Assembly: GCF_000340215.1 (NCBI RefSeq)
Contig: NW_006921541.1
Coordinates: 739,876 to 803,875, forward strand
From: Pseudocercospora fijiensis CIRAD86
Taxonomy: Eukaryota > Ascomycota > Dothideomycetes > Mycosphaerellales > Mycosphaerellaceae
Length of the DNA stretch: 64,000 bases
Reading direction: 5' to 3'
In this document: positions 42,284-54,612 of the stretch, one piece after another
Position numbering within the stretch: position 1 is the stretch's first letter
How the letters are laid out: the number at the start of each line of letters is the position of its first letter
Position numbers and translations under genes: made by a program
Notes under the pieces: model-generated
Seen by the model: only the letters and a program-made list of their open reading frames with translations
What the model was told of the DNA's origin: nothing
Database searches by the model: none

Positions 42284-45200
42284 ATTATAGCGATAATTCT
42301 TTACCCTAGCCTAGGGAGTATAGCGAGTAGTATAGGTAGTAGTAGCAGCGGCGGCGGTAGTAATAATCTAAATAAGAATCGGCACCCTTCGCGTTATAAT
42401 AAGCTCTAGCTTATAGAGACTAGTAAGTATTGCTATTAGAGTTTCCCCTTTTCTAACAATTTGCTAACTAGGCGCAGTCCTTAAGGAAGTTTAGTTAACT
42501 ATCGCGATTCTCTAGAGAATTATCTAGTGCTTAACTAATATTAGTCTAGAGTAGACTCCGCCTTAGCTACGCAACGTTAATATTAGGCATTTTATTACAA
42601 GCTAGGATAATGCTCGGCTGTTTCTAAGTATGCCTCCGCGTCTGCGTAAGGCGGCTCTACCTCTATTTAGGCGCTTCGTAGTTGAATTCGTGTATATGCT
42701 GCTCGTAACTTCTATTTCTATACTATACTATATTAGGTTTAGCGCCATTCGAGATCTCATTCTAGCGAAGCGCCTAAAGCTAAACCGTTGCTAGCGGGTG
42801 CAGGTTACGTTACTACTACTATATTTCATATCGAATAAGCTATATAGCTTAATAACTATTAGTCGTAGTATAGCACTTTATAGAGACGGGACCTAGATAA
42901 TTCAGCGATTAAGAATATCCGCTATTTTAATAAGCTAGTCGCTTTAGAAATGCTAAAGTTATTATCGATAAACGTGAATTGCTGCTCTCGACTAACTCGT
43001 TTGCCTACCCCTATATACTTTACGAGCAAACAAACGACGCCCTTCTACGTTAATAAAGTGTAGGGGGTCTACCTTTCTAGTGCCCTCTACAACCTCCGCG
43101 TGTCTATTTACTATGTAATTTAGTCGTACACTCGTCTCGACTCGGTAGGGCAAACTAACCCTTTAGCCTCTAATATCTAGAACTTTAACCTATCGCCTAA
43201 TCTCGATAAACCTAATACGTAGTTACAAACTTTAAGTGTCCCGCAAGCTCCGCCGCCTATTAAAGTACGCTAAATCGATAGTCCAATTTGGACCTTACCG
43301 CCGCTAGAGAAAGCTATCTAAACTATATCCTATACAATTAACGATATCGAGGCCGCTAATCGACAAGTTCGACTCGAGGTCTAGTATCTAGTATCTAGTA
43401 TCTAGTATCTAGCATCTAGCATCTAGTATCTAGTATAGCTAGCGATAAAGCCCGCCGCAAGCAGCGCCTAGCCGAGAAGGCCGCGCGCTAGAAGAAGCAG
43501 CAACTCGAGCGTTAAGAACTATATTAAGCACTACTACTAGGTCGTTCCGCTATTATACGCGTACGTCTAGACTTCGGTGTTCCTCCTATACAGCTGCCCT
43601 AGCTAAAATCCGAATAGCGACGGCACTTCTAGCGACGTATCGAGAAGATTACAGATCTAGAGACACCGCTTGCGCGTATATAGGAGTTAGTATAGCAAGC
43701 AGGCTAATTTAAGGAAACTGTCTAGTACTAGGCGGAGATTATTAAGAAAGGCTTAACTAAAATCCTCGAATTTAAGCACTCTAGTTTAGCATATACTCCG
43801 ACTCTAGCGTAGAAGTTAGTAATGTATGCGCTCGTCTATAGCTAGAATAATGTCCTATTTATTGCTCGTATAGGCGAGGGAAAGAGTCTTCCGTTCTAGG
43901 GCTTTATAATGCTAACCAGTATAATTACTATCTAAGTCGTACTACTAAATCGCCTAGGTGCCGAGTAAGTAGCAGCAATCGAGCGTATAGCTAGTAATAC
44001 TAGTAGTCTCGTCTATTTAGTATATATCTCTACCGAGACTAAGAAGATCGATCTAGGCATATTTAAGAACATCCTAAATAGCAAGATCTAGTATATTCTG
44101 CTTAGGCCTAAGTAGGTAGCATCTCCTTAGTTCCTTGCCCTACTAAACGATCTACGTATACGCGAGCGAGTCGGTCTAGTTGTTATCGATAAGGCGCACC
44201 TAATCTATAACTAGGGTAAGCCTTCTAGTTTCTAGGGCGAATACTCGCAGGTCGGTTAAATACGTAACCGCCTACGCATCGACACTAGTACGCTGTTAGC
44301 ATCGGCGACTATAGATAAAGAATGTACTAAGTATACGATAAAGTATACCGGCATACGTAAGGAAGGCCCTAACCCGTACGAGACTAAGATTATCCGTAGT
44401 AGTATCGATCGCCTAGAAATTATATACATTATCAAATTTATCCCGAAGGAGCATCTAACCGACTACGACATACTATATATAGTAATCGATAATGCCGTAT
44501 CCTATCTACTAATTCCTAATAGAGAAGAGAAGGAGATTACGAAGGGATTAGCAATACTATAGAATATACGCAAGTCCTTAGTATTTATCGATAGCTGTAA
44601 GCATATCGCTAACTTTGTCGATATCGCCCGTAGCTAGTTGCTATATCTAACTAAGGATAATCCGGATCTAACTAAGAGGTACTAATATAGCCTAGCAGGT
44701 CTAGGCGTTAATACTACCCGAACTATCTCCTTCTATACTGCGAGGGTGCTAAAGCTAGACTAGGACGACCGATACGACGAGTATTGCAAATTAGACTCCG
44801 CTATTCGTTACATAGCAGCTACTACTATAGCAAGCATTAGGTTAGACGTACCTAATATCGCTAATATATACTAATAGAAGTTTAATATTACTCGCAATCC
44901 TAGAGACCTTTAGCAGCGACTTAGTCGTATTACTCGGCGACTAGCTCTATTAAATATAGAGGGCTTCTTCGATAAGCCGTACTTCTATCGACCTCGTACA
45001 TTCTTCTTCGTACTATACTATACCGGAGACTATATTAAGCGTATGCCGGAAGGTACTAGCATGCTTTCTATCCTTCTACTATCGCAGTCGCAGTCGCGCG
45101 GTCGTAGTCGTAGTCGTAGTCGTAGTAGAGGTAGAGGTAGTCGCGGCAGAGGTACTCGTAGCAGAGGTAGAGGCATATATACTACCGGACCTAGTAGGTT

Positions 45201-46551
45201 GCGACAAGAGCTTCCTAGTAAGGATGTTAGTAGTGCGAGCGACTAAGACGATGTATATAGTAACGCTAATACCGATGCTAGAGATAGTACTTCTAGAGGC
45301 CGTAAGGGCAAATCTAAGGAGAGTAATATATAGAATAAATCTAAGCTAGAGAGCCGGAAGAACATTCCAAAGGTCTTCTTAGGTGCGCTAAACGATTACC
45401 TAAAGATACTAGGCCGCTGCTTTCGAGTAGTAATAAATAAGCACTATAGAGAACACCTAACCTAGTTTCCGCACCTACTCGGCTAAGTAGATAGAAGAGA
45501 TTGCTGCAACTTCTATAACACCGATCTAATAGCTAATCTACCTAAACTACTAGTTAAGCGCGTTAAGCTAGTCAACCTACTAGGTAAAGGCACAAGACCG
45601 AGCTTTAGGCTTAAGTATATTAAGGACTAGTGCTTAAAGAAGATTGATACCCTATACCCGCGTAAGAACCGCCTGTTTCGTATACTAGCTAGTATATATA
45701 TAAAGGATAGGCTAATATAGTCTGTATCGGAGGTCTTCCTTCTAGCTCGGTTAATAGATATATAGGAGGATGTGAATCTTAGCAAAGATCGGTTGCTATA
45801 GGTCGCACTAGAATTAAATAGATAGCAGTATAAGGATACGGATCTCGATAAGTTGCTTACTGTTATTATTAGCATTGCTAAAGCTATATACGCTGACTAG
45901 GATGCCTATAAGGCAGAATAGAAGGCAAAGCAGGATGCTATAGCGAAGGCTATCGCAGATACTGCTAAACAGGCAGGAGAAGAAGAGGGTCCTAAAGGTA
46001 GTTTAGCCGATCTACGTCTAGTAACCTATAGGACTCTATAGCAGATAGAGGCAGAGTAGCGCAACCTAAACTAGTTATTAAGGCGATCTGCCTTTGCGAA
46101 TACTATACGCTAGTCCGGTATATAGGGCAGCCTAGCTTAGTAGGCTTAGCAGGCTTAATAGACACCTACTACGGCGGCGGGACCTTCTAACCCTCCTTCT
46201 AATAGTACTAATCCTGCTAGGCCTTCTACCGACGCACTACTAGCTAGGAAGCGCTAACGCCGTAGTGCTTAGCTATTAGGCGCCCGTCGATCTGCCTCTA
46301 CCTCTGCCTCTGCCTCTACCTCTACCCTTGCCAAAGAAGAAGAAGAAGAAGAGATAACTGTCGATAAAGCAACCGAGCGGTTAATACAAGCCTATATTAG
46401 TCGCCGTAGTAGTCGTAACATTCGCATTCCTGCGGCTACTAAGGGTCTATATAGCGAGGGCGCTCGTACGAGAAGCTTAAGTATAGCAAGCAGTCGTAGT
46501 AGTAGAGTTAACGACAATATCCTATCCTAGTATCTGCCGAGTAGGTAGTAA
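42284..46551 (+). pseudogene. RecQ-like DEAD/DEAH helicase ghost gene
   Basis: A frame of about 1400 codons is interrupted only by stops (mostly TAG, some TAA) at probable Gln/Trp codons. It runs from 42284 to about 43379 in one frame and from 43437 to 46551 in another; the change of frame falls in a 7-bp tandem array. The helicase core shows motif I as ARIGEGKSLPF (43867; Thr replaced by Ile), motif II as VVIDKAHLIYN (about 44180; Glu replaced by Lys), motif III as LLASATID (about 44300), and VFIDSCKH (about 44580). Both replacements fit C-to-T on one strand. The C terminus is Arg/Ser/Gly-rich (45061-45180). Closest by eye to telomere-linked or repeat-borne RecQ helicases. Confidence 0.65.
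43380..43428 (+). repeat. 7-bp tandem array inside helicase relic
   Basis: Seven copies of tctagta/tctagca. Seven is not a multiple of three, so a change in copy number shifts the frame; the helicase frames before and after the array differ by one. Confidence 0.85.
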
Positions 46552-46968
46552 ATAGTTGAGTTGCTTCTACGAGAGCTAGCCTAGTTATTGTGTTGCTTCT
46601 ACGAGAACTAGCGAGAGCCGGCGTATAATATAGGATGCCTGGTTTAGCTACTTCTACGAGAGCTAGCGCTAGAATTAGCGGTGAAATAGCGCTAGAGATA
46701 GCACTAGAGATAGCGCTACAATTAGCGGTAAAATAGCACTAGAATTAGCACTGGAAATGGCACTAGAATTGGCACTGGAATTGGCATTTAATAAGGCTTC
46801 TATTATGTCCTTATAAGCTCGCTAAGTCCTTGTCCTATCCCCGGAAAAGTGAGCCGTAATACTACGCTCGATCGTAGGTTGTATGCTATGCTATCTTTCG
46901 TTAGGCCTATTCAGTTCTACGAGAGCTAGTTGAGTTGCTTCTGCGAGAGCCGGCGTATAATATAGGAT

Positions 46969-47241
46969 GCCTAGTTTAGCTACTTCTACGAGAGCCGGCC
47001 TAGTTTAGCTGCTTCTGCGAGAGCCGGCCTAGTTTAGCTGCTTCTACGAGAGCCGGCCTAGTTTAGCTGCTTCTACGAGAGCCGGCCTAGTTTAGCTGCT
47101 TCTACGAGAGCTGGCCTAGTTTAGCTACTTCTACGAGAGCTGGCCTAGTTTAGCTGCTTCTACGAGAGCTGGCCTAGTTTAGCTGCTTCTACGAGAGCTA
47201 GCGTATAGTAGTGCCTAGTTTAGCTGCTTCTGCGAGAGCTA
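46969..47241 (+). repeat. 29-bp tandem array, eight copies plus one
   Basis: Unit gcctagtttagctgcttcta plus cgagagccg, head to tail with few substitutions (ccg to ctg, ta to tg). The eighth copy is followed by about 13 extra bases and a ninth copy. Copies of the core ttctacgagagct also occur singly at 46560-46660. Confidence 0.9.
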
Positions 47242-47307
47242 GCGCTAGAATTGGCACTAGAGATAGCGCTAGAGATAGCATTTGATAAGGTCCTTCCTTA
47301 CTACCCT

Positions 47308-47523
47308 TCTATTATGTCCTTATAAGCTCGCTAAGCAGGTTCTTCTATTATGTCCTTATAAGCTCGCTAAGCAGGTTCTTCTATTATGTCCTTATAAGCT
47401 CGCTAAGCAGGTTCTTCTATTATGTCCTTATAGGCTCGCTAAGCAGGCTCTTCTATTATATCCTTATAGGCTCGCTAAGCAGGCTTTTCTATTATGTCCT
47501 TATAGGCTCGCTAAGCAGGCTTT
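47308..47523 (+). repeat. 36-bp tandem array, six copies
   Basis: Unit ttctattatgtccttataag plus ctcgctaagcaggttc. As 36 is divisible by three, one frame reads a 12-residue repeat (LLCPYKLAKQVL); no start or domain supports a gene. A single related copy lies at 46799. Confidence 0.9.
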
Positions 47524-47871
47524 TCTATCGTGTTCTTTGCGATAAGGGTTTATAGATAGTCGTAGGTATAGATAGTCGTAGGTGTCGATAGTATATAAGA
47601 GCTAGGCGAGAAGCGTAAATTCGAGGAAGCGACAAGGATACCGAGTCCCGCTAAGACCCCGGATTTAGTATAGCAGAGCGCTTAATTGGTAGGATTAAAC
47701 GTTATAGCTGCTTCCTTCCGCGCATTTATAATACCGACTTTACGACTTTTACAACAGCATTACTAATACAGCGAGATACGTCGATTTAGCGCGTTTCTAG
47801 CAAATAGCGCTAACAAAAGTGTCTAATACGATAACGACGGCCGCCTTAGGCACTAATACTAGCGAGAAGTT

Positions 47872-47943
47872 ACTAGCGAGACTAGCGAGACTAGCGAGAC
47901 TAGCGAGACTAGCGAGACTAGCGAGACTAGCGAGACTAGCGAG
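47872..47943 (+). repeat. 9-bp tandem array, eight copies
   Basis: Perfect repeats of actagcgag, which in one frame read Leu-Ala-Arg eight times. The lack of divergence between copies suggests recent expansion or turnover after RIP. Confidence 0.9.
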
Positions 47944-48720
47944 ACTAGCACTATACTTATTGCACCGCAGCTATTGGCACTATAATATATACGGCAAGGA
48001 TAGATACGTAGGGCGATAACATATATCGAGCGCTTGTAAAAGCACCCTTCGAGAAGCTATAATAGCCCTCTTACGTTAACGCCCTCTATTGCTTAGACTC
48101 TCCCTAGAACGATTATTCCGATAACTAGTTACTATACAAGGCAGAGAAAACGAACAGTAGCGTCCGGGGATCTAATTAACTAGCGGTACTAAGCGGCTAT
48201 AGAAGCATACACTCCGAAGCACACTAGCATTATATATAGCCTATATGCTACGCGCAATACGCAACAATTAACGCATTCTATTACTAACTACAGTACGCGA
48301 GGTATATAGGAAGGGACTCATTAAGCGAAACAATAACAGCTTATTCGCTAAAGCGACACTTATTAGTACCTAGACAATAATAGAGTATAGCCGCGCCCTT
48401 AGTGTTAGAGATACCGTAGAAAAGGGTTGTCGAGCGCGTTGCAGTCGTATAGCAATGTTAATGCGCTTGCTAGAAGAGGCGCACTGTAGTCGAATAGCAG
48501 TCTTAATACGCAAAGGGCTGTAGTCGTATAGCAGTGCTATAGTCGTATAGCAGCAGTGAAGACTAAGACTAAGCGCCTTCGGGCTTAAGTATACTAGAGG
48601 CCCTTACGCAACGACTAAGGTTATTATAACTAACAGTCCTAACGAAGGCGTTACGCCGACTTAACTAGATACGCGTATGTTATCCTATAAAGAATCCGAA
48701 CGTAGGAAGCCTGTAGCCGC

Positions 48721-48925
48721 TACTTAAGGTATACCTTACTAAAGAGTTTTTACCGAGTTAGACCTATAGCAATGCCACGAACCTATTAACCCACTCTGTC
48801 TATTAACCTACTTAGTAGGAGAGTCGCTATCGAGCCGCTACTTAAGGTGTACCTTACTAAAGAGTTTTTACCGAGTCAGACCGTTAGCCGCATTATAGGT
48901 GTACCTTACTAAAGAGTTTTTACCT
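48721..48925 (+). repeat. Three dispersed copies of a 40-bp unit
   Basis: Cttaaggtataccttactaa plus agagtttttaccgagt occurs at about 48723, 48841 and (shorter) 48896, separated by unrelated sequence. Confidence 0.8.
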
Positions 48926-49688
48926 CCGCTAATCTACCCGAGACCCGCAGTTTATTACACTAAGACAAGACTACGATGTTCTAACAAAAACTATGCTCTT
49001 TCGGTTAAATGCGTAGTCGACGCCCGCTAAAGCTATAGAAAACAACCTACTCGCTAGGAGAGTCGCCTTCGCAACGTCTTACTCGGCAAAGCCTATCGGA
49101 GACCTTAAAAAAAGGACTAAACAAACCACCTGCCGAGGAACCTTAACTATTAGATAAGCGGCTCTGTCGGTAGCAAGCCGCAGAACTAGCAAGGAATAGT
49201 ATTAATCGCTATAGAGCTACCTATATGCGACAAGGAGGTATCGACACTATTGCATACGCCGATAGCTAGTGTATTGCTAGGGGTGTTAGTATGTTAGTGT
49301 ATTAGTGTATATAGAAGAAGAAGAAGAAGAAGAAGAAGTTGAACTAGGAAGCGTAGGTCTACATTAGCGCATCGCAGGTAAGGTTTGCCTCTACTAATAG
49401 GATTGCGCTATTTAGCTATAATAGCAAGGCAACAATAACGGCTATACATTATCGCACTTTCAACGCAATAGCCGCCGACTGCTACTAGTTAAATGCCTAA
49501 GGCTAGAATTGCTAGCGACTAGAGGCATAGGCAAGGACTTCGTATTAGGCTATAGCTGATTGAAAAAGCTCTTTACTAAAATTACCGGAGGCCTCCTTTA
49601 GCCTTAGGCGCTCTAAATTTATATAGGAACCAAGTCTAAAGCAAAGCTAATAGCAGAGACCGCCACTCCCGCTAGTTAGAGTAACGCT

Positions 49689-49837
49689 AGTTATTAAGCT
49701 ATTATCGTACGCCTAGCCTAGCTAGCTATTAAGCAATTATCGTACGCCTAGCCTAGCTAGCTATTAAGCAATCATCGTACGCCTAGCTAAACCCTTCGTA
49801 GCTAGCTATTAAGCTATTATTATACGCCTAGCCTAGC
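49689..49837 (+). repeat. 35-bp tandem array, about four copies
   Basis: Unit gctattaagcaattatcgta plus cgcctagcctagcta; the third copy is followed by a short insert before the fourth. Confidence 0.85.
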
Positions 49838-49970
49838 CAGCCATTAAGGCACGTACTCTAGTCTACCGCTACTACTTCAATCTAGAGCTGCTATAGGACA
49901 ACGACGACATTACAGGCGTTGTTTCAGTGCTTAGACAAGAATAGTCCTTCCTTAATATATTAAATATTAT

Positions 49971-50023
49971 GCTCTATACTCTATACTCCGTGCTCTATAC
50001 TCTATACTCTATACTCTATGCTC
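49971..50023 (+). repeat. 7-bp tandem array, about seven copies
   Basis: Unit ctctata with one variant copy (ctccgtg). Confidence 0.8.
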
Positions 50024-50426
50024 TGTTCCTTTAAAAGTCACTGCTACCCTTACTACTAAGGCTACCTATACGTACGAGGAGACCTATATTAGCTCCTTCT
50101 ACTCTACCGTCGCTAGCGCTAGCGCTAGTGCCTATGCTAGTTAGGTCCTAGGTTTCTATACCCTCGAATAGCTAAGCAGTACTATCTGCAAGCTAAACCT
50201 ATATATTATCTCGCTCTAGATTAAGTACTGTATCCTTAATTAAACCGTAATTAACACTATCTAGGCGCTCTATAGCATTAGGACCCTCTAAGGCATTAGA
50301 TTCTAGCACCGTAGTACGGCCTCGAATAAAGTTCTAGTTAGTAGCGTTGAAGTTCTCGACGACTAATAGTATCTAATCTGCACCGATATTCTAGATATCG
50401 TCCGAGAGCGTAAAATCTCCGTACTG

Positions 50427-53150
50427 CTACTTCGCGAACCTATCGATACGGATTTTATTAGCTCGATTGAATACGCCCGCGCTAATATCCTTATTAGTAT
50501 AGTAACTAGTCCGATAGACACTAGAATTCTCCCTAAACATATCGCGGATAAGGCGAGATGCCTCTCGGTTTATCGATACTCGTTTAAAGGCAGTAGCAAG
50601 TCTATAAGTCGAATTAGCAAGGCGATTATAGTCCTCGGATAGGGCATAGTTAATAAGCTTAATCATCTTATTACTACCGATAGCATAGCCCTTCTTTCTA
50701 GACTAATTAACGGTTGCAGTAGCAAGGACCGCCTTCTATAGGTCCTTAGTACTACCCTTATTAAGGAGGAAATAGAAATAGGTTATTAGACGACTATAGT
50801 TGCTCTGTCTAGCTCTAAGGAACATCGGGATAGTATAGTCTACGCATCGACGAAGGTAACCGACGTCCTAGATACGGATAGTATAGCGAACGCGTAGGAA
50901 CAAGGAGATCTCCTTTATTAGTCTGTATATAGAGGTAAAGGCCGCATCTGGCCTAGTTAGTATAGCGCTATTATCGCCGGCAGGTCGATTAGGTATACCC
51001 TCCTATGCCTCGGGTAATAAGAGCAGCTTGTACATTTCCTTTAGGATGTCTATATACTTAGCAGTAGAGATCTTCTCGACAATAGCCTACTTAACGACAT
51101 TAGGCCGGGTCTAGTTACCTTTACTAGCAAGATCCTCAGAGATATAGCTACGGTTAACTATAATCTAGAGGAATACGGCGACAGTATAGGCCTTAAAGCA
51201 ACGCTTTAGCAGTCGCTACATCCGGAAGAATTTTAGCGACTTTGGATTAACCTCTTTTATGCCCTAGAAATCGACATCCGATAACAGAGAGAAGTCTATG
51301 CGATCGCCGGCCTTGTTCTTATTCTAATAGGTACGGAATAGTGTAAAGCATAGGTTTATAAAGATATAGAACCAAGCGGGCACTAGAAGGATATGCTGCT
51401 TCCTATCGTATACAGCCTTGTTCTCGACACCGCTAAAGATTATAGCTAGTATACGCTCGATAGTAAGCTAATTACTAACGTTAATAATCAACCTATTATC
51501 GAAGATCGGATTATCGGGCTTTAGACTAAGGTTGCCTTAGTAGATATCGTCGTGCACTAAGGCAGTGCCCTTATTAGAGATCTCGTTATTCTACGATAGA
51601 GGTATAGCTAGGAGCTAGGTCTTGCTACGGAAGCTATAGTCAATCTCCGGATATACTAGTTCTTCGACTAGATTGCCGGTATCCTTCGCTACCTTAAAGA
51701 TCGTCTTAATCGCGTTACCAAATATATATATACAAGCTTCGTAGAGCTAGTACATTTCGACTGCTATAATAGCATTATTATTGTCGATGTTTCGGATAAT
51801 GTTCTTAGTTAGGACTAGCTTCGAGCGGTCTAGTATATCCTGCGTTAAACCCCCCTCTAGTATATCCTCGTAGAGGGCGATATACGAGTTAGTAATGTTA
51901 ACCTGTTTATTGTTGTCGGCAATGTCCTATATTAGCGTTAGCAAGTGCTCTAGTATAGCAACTAATATCTATATACCTAATCCTTCCGCTTAGCCTAGCG
52001 ATTGAAGTTGTTATAGCAGATCTACTAGATATATAGCTTAGCCTATTCTAAGATCTTTAGCCGCTAAGTGTTGGCATTCTTCTTAATTAAGGCTTGTATA
52101 GTCTTATACGCAGGAAGCAGACCTATACTATAGAGGGTATCGATAAGAGGTACGGGAAGATTGCTAATATATACTAATAGAAGGCTAAGCGACTTTAGTA
52201 TCTAGGAGGCCCGCTTTAGTGCTATTAAATATACTACTATATACGTAATCGTACAGATACGCTTCTGCATTATATTCCGCTTGTCCTCGAACGACATTGC
52301 TCGCTATATAGTATCCTTACGGGTATTTAGTAGCATAAAATCCTCGAGAAGGCGGTACTAATTTAGGGCGATATTATAGATTATATCGTGCATCTCGGAT
52401 AGGCGACGTAGTGCGGCAAGACTGTCTTCTAGCTTGTACGCATTAAAGAACTTCTTGCTAATTAAGTTCTTAACCTTAGTACGTAACTAAATAGCACTAA
52501 TAAGGTGCTTATTCGGTAACATATCTTAAACAGCCTATACACGCTTACGGTAGGTCTTTGTACCCGCCTTACCGAACTATATGAACATTATCTTCTCTAT
52601 TAGCAATCTAAGCTGCGCGAGTTGCTATATAGTAATAGTGTACTTCTGCTTTAGCGTGCGACGTGGACTACGGAGGCTAGCAGGATCGAGTACGCCCTCT
52701 TCCTCGTCGTTTATCTTATCGAGGCCGCGCTTACTAGGCCGCTATCTAGGCTAATCGTTATCGTCGTCGTTAGAGGCATTACTAGCACGACTCTCGATCT
52801 CTAACTCGCCCTCGCTCTGCGAGTCTTTATCTATATTAGCATCCTCGTCTTTAGTTAGACTATTATTAACTAGCTAAGCGTATATAACGTTAAGATTGGC
52901 ATTTCTTAGGCGGCGAGCAGACCGCTTAGGCTAATAGATAGGTTAGCGGACAGGCTAGCGTCGAGCAGCTAAGCGATCTTTATCGCCTAGCATGTGCTTA
53001 GAGTTGTAATAGTCGCTATAATACTAGCGCTAGCGGCGGCGATCTTAATCGACTATATAGACTAGCAGGTCGGACGTCTGTCCTAGTAGATCTAGATCCT
53101 CTAGTGTAACTATGTCCTCGTCTTTATCTTTATTATATTCTAGTCGAGTC
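50427..53150 (-). pseudogene. DUF6589-like ghost gene
   Basis: Minus-strand frames with RIP stops and no indel across 51930-50427. N-terminal part (about 52.3-52.0 kb): an SFEDKRNIMQKRI helix, then SIGLLPAYKTIQALIKK. Middle: NIDNNNAIIAVEMY (about 51.8 kb), ALVHDDIY, RKQHILLVPAWFYI (51.4 kb) and LLSDVDF. C-terminal: IPMFLRARQSNYSRLITYF (about 50.8 kb) and KAVLATATVN, typical of DUF6589 proteins found in fungal repeats. A frame change near 52.0 kb may be an intron. Upstream (53.15-52.6 kb) lies a basic/acidic low-complexity start. It converges with the helicase relic across the minisatellite spacer. Assignment is by pattern memory only. Confidence 0.45.
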
Positions 53151-53176
53151 GGTAAGGCGGTATTGTCTTCGCTACG

Positions 53177-53356
53177 CCGATCGAGTTTAGATATAGCTAG
53201 AACATTAGAGAGATAAGAAGAAGAAGCATACTAAGCGCCTCCGCCCTAAGCGCCTCCGCCTAAATGTCGATCGAGCTCGGATGTAGCTAGAACATTAGAG
53301 AGATAAGAAGAAGAAGCATACTAAGCGCCTCTGCCCTAAGCGCCTCCGCCTAGACG
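53177..53356 (+). repeat. 90-bp direct duplication
   Basis: Two adjacent copies of about 90 bp containing tagctagaacattagagaga, an agaagaagaag run and cgcctccgcc. Thirty codons long, so it preserves frame. Confidence 0.85.
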
Positions 53357-53425
53357 ACGATCGAGCTCCGAAGTATCGGGTTGATTAGTTAAGTTAGAGT
53401 CGCTTATATTAGCGATACTATGCAA

Positions 53426-53479
53426 GTCGTATAGGTCGTGTAGGTCGTGCAGGTCGTACAGGTCGTACAGGTCGTGCAG
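53426..53479 (+). repeat. 9-bp tandem array, six copies
   Basis: Unit gtcgtacag with variants gtcgtgcag, gtcgtgtag and gtcgtatag, followed by tagtagtt-type repeats to about 53520. Confidence 0.85.
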
Positions 53480-54279
53480 GTAGTAGTTAGTAGTAGTTAG
53501 TAGTGTTTAGTAGTATTTAGTATTCGGAGTGCCGACTCGAATTGCTAGCTCGAGTCGCGTCTGCTACTTAGCTATATCTTAGCAACGACAGTCCGTAGAG
53601 GTATACCGGTTACAGCAAAGTTATTCGGAAATACTAGGTATACGAGCTTATATAGGTCTTAGGTAGGTTAGTAATAATCTATTTCGAACCTTCTAAGTCG
53701 CTAGTAACTAGCGTCGGCAAAGTAACGAGAACTTAGCACTACTATACTAGGCGCAGTTATATCTAGTAAGGAAGTCGATTGGAAGTACCTTCCGAAGGGC
53801 CTCGAGTTAGTTTAGTTAAAAATAAAGAGGGGTGTTGCTACCGCTATTTCCGACGTAGACGAGAACTCGATAGCGAGAAGTCGCGCGTAGGTGCGTATAG
53901 CGAAGAAGTTGGTCGGATAGCCCTAATTAAGGACCTCTAGGTATTAACTTAGTATATAGCGATATGTTGAGAATCGGTATGTTTAGATAGGCGGACAGCT
54001 ATAGAAGTAGGCTTAGCTAAATTGGTGTAACTTAGCGCGTACACGTCGCATACACGAGATTTTTAGATCGTTAGACTCGCAATTGGCAGGGCTACAACCT
54101 CCTCGTATTAGATTTGCTAGTTGTCGTTAGTGTAGCGAGATCGTATTTTGATAGCGGAATCTACGATAAAAATTAGCGGTTTAGCTTCAGGCCTTTAGGC
54201 AAAGGATTAGGTAGAGTAGTGTGTAATTAGTTGTTCGGAAAGACGGAAGCTAGCCCTAATTTATTTAAATCTATTACGT

Positions 54280-54612
54280 GCAATCTGACCAATTTACTAC
54301 CGCGGAACGTAATCCTTAATATACAAAGGCCTAAACGGAGGTAGAGGCGGCTAAGGCATTTAATTTAGGCTTAAAATCGAATGTTAACTACTTGCCTACC
54401 GCGCTTATATATACGGCTGCTACTAGACGCGTATATACTAGTAATAGCTAGTACGGTCCTTATAAGCAGTTAAAGGGTCCGTACTTAGAGTGTATAACTC
54501 TAAGTTATCGAATTAACGGTTAGGATATCGCTTTCCTAAAGGGCGCTTATACTAACTATGCTAGCCTAAATTATTATAGTTAATGCGAGTTCTCTAGTAA
54601 GTTGAATTTGGT
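54280..54612 (+). pseudogene. DUF3716-like ghost gene
   Basis: One plus-strand frame reads about 110 codons with four TAA/TAG stops: TEVEAAKAFNLGL, YGPYKQLKGPYLECITL, then FLKGAYTNYASLNYYS-stop-CEF. The order GPY..C..., GACxNC..., .C.F is that of the fungal DUF3716 zinc-ribbon-like domain. Two Tyr stand where Cys is expected (TGC to TAC), again the change RIP makes. Function of the family is unknown. Confidence 0.45.

Larger units (their letters stand above)
46552..50426. repeat. Minisatellite-rich spacer between two ghost genes
   Basis: About 3.9 kb without a recognisable gene. It holds at least six distinct tandem arrays, listed separately, plus an A/G-rich AGAAG run at 49315-49340. RIP-like composition throughout. 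Short open frames inside arrays are by-products of the repeats. Confidence 0.6.

Noticed and set aside
46969..47523. Regular 29-bp and 36-bp arrays resembling a CRISPR array
   Set aside because: Units are head to tail with no unique spacers, and the host is a eukaryote; they are minisatellites.
47282..47545. 87-codon frame with repeating LLCPYKLAKQ
   Set aside because: Produced entirely by the 36-bp array; no flanking coding signal.
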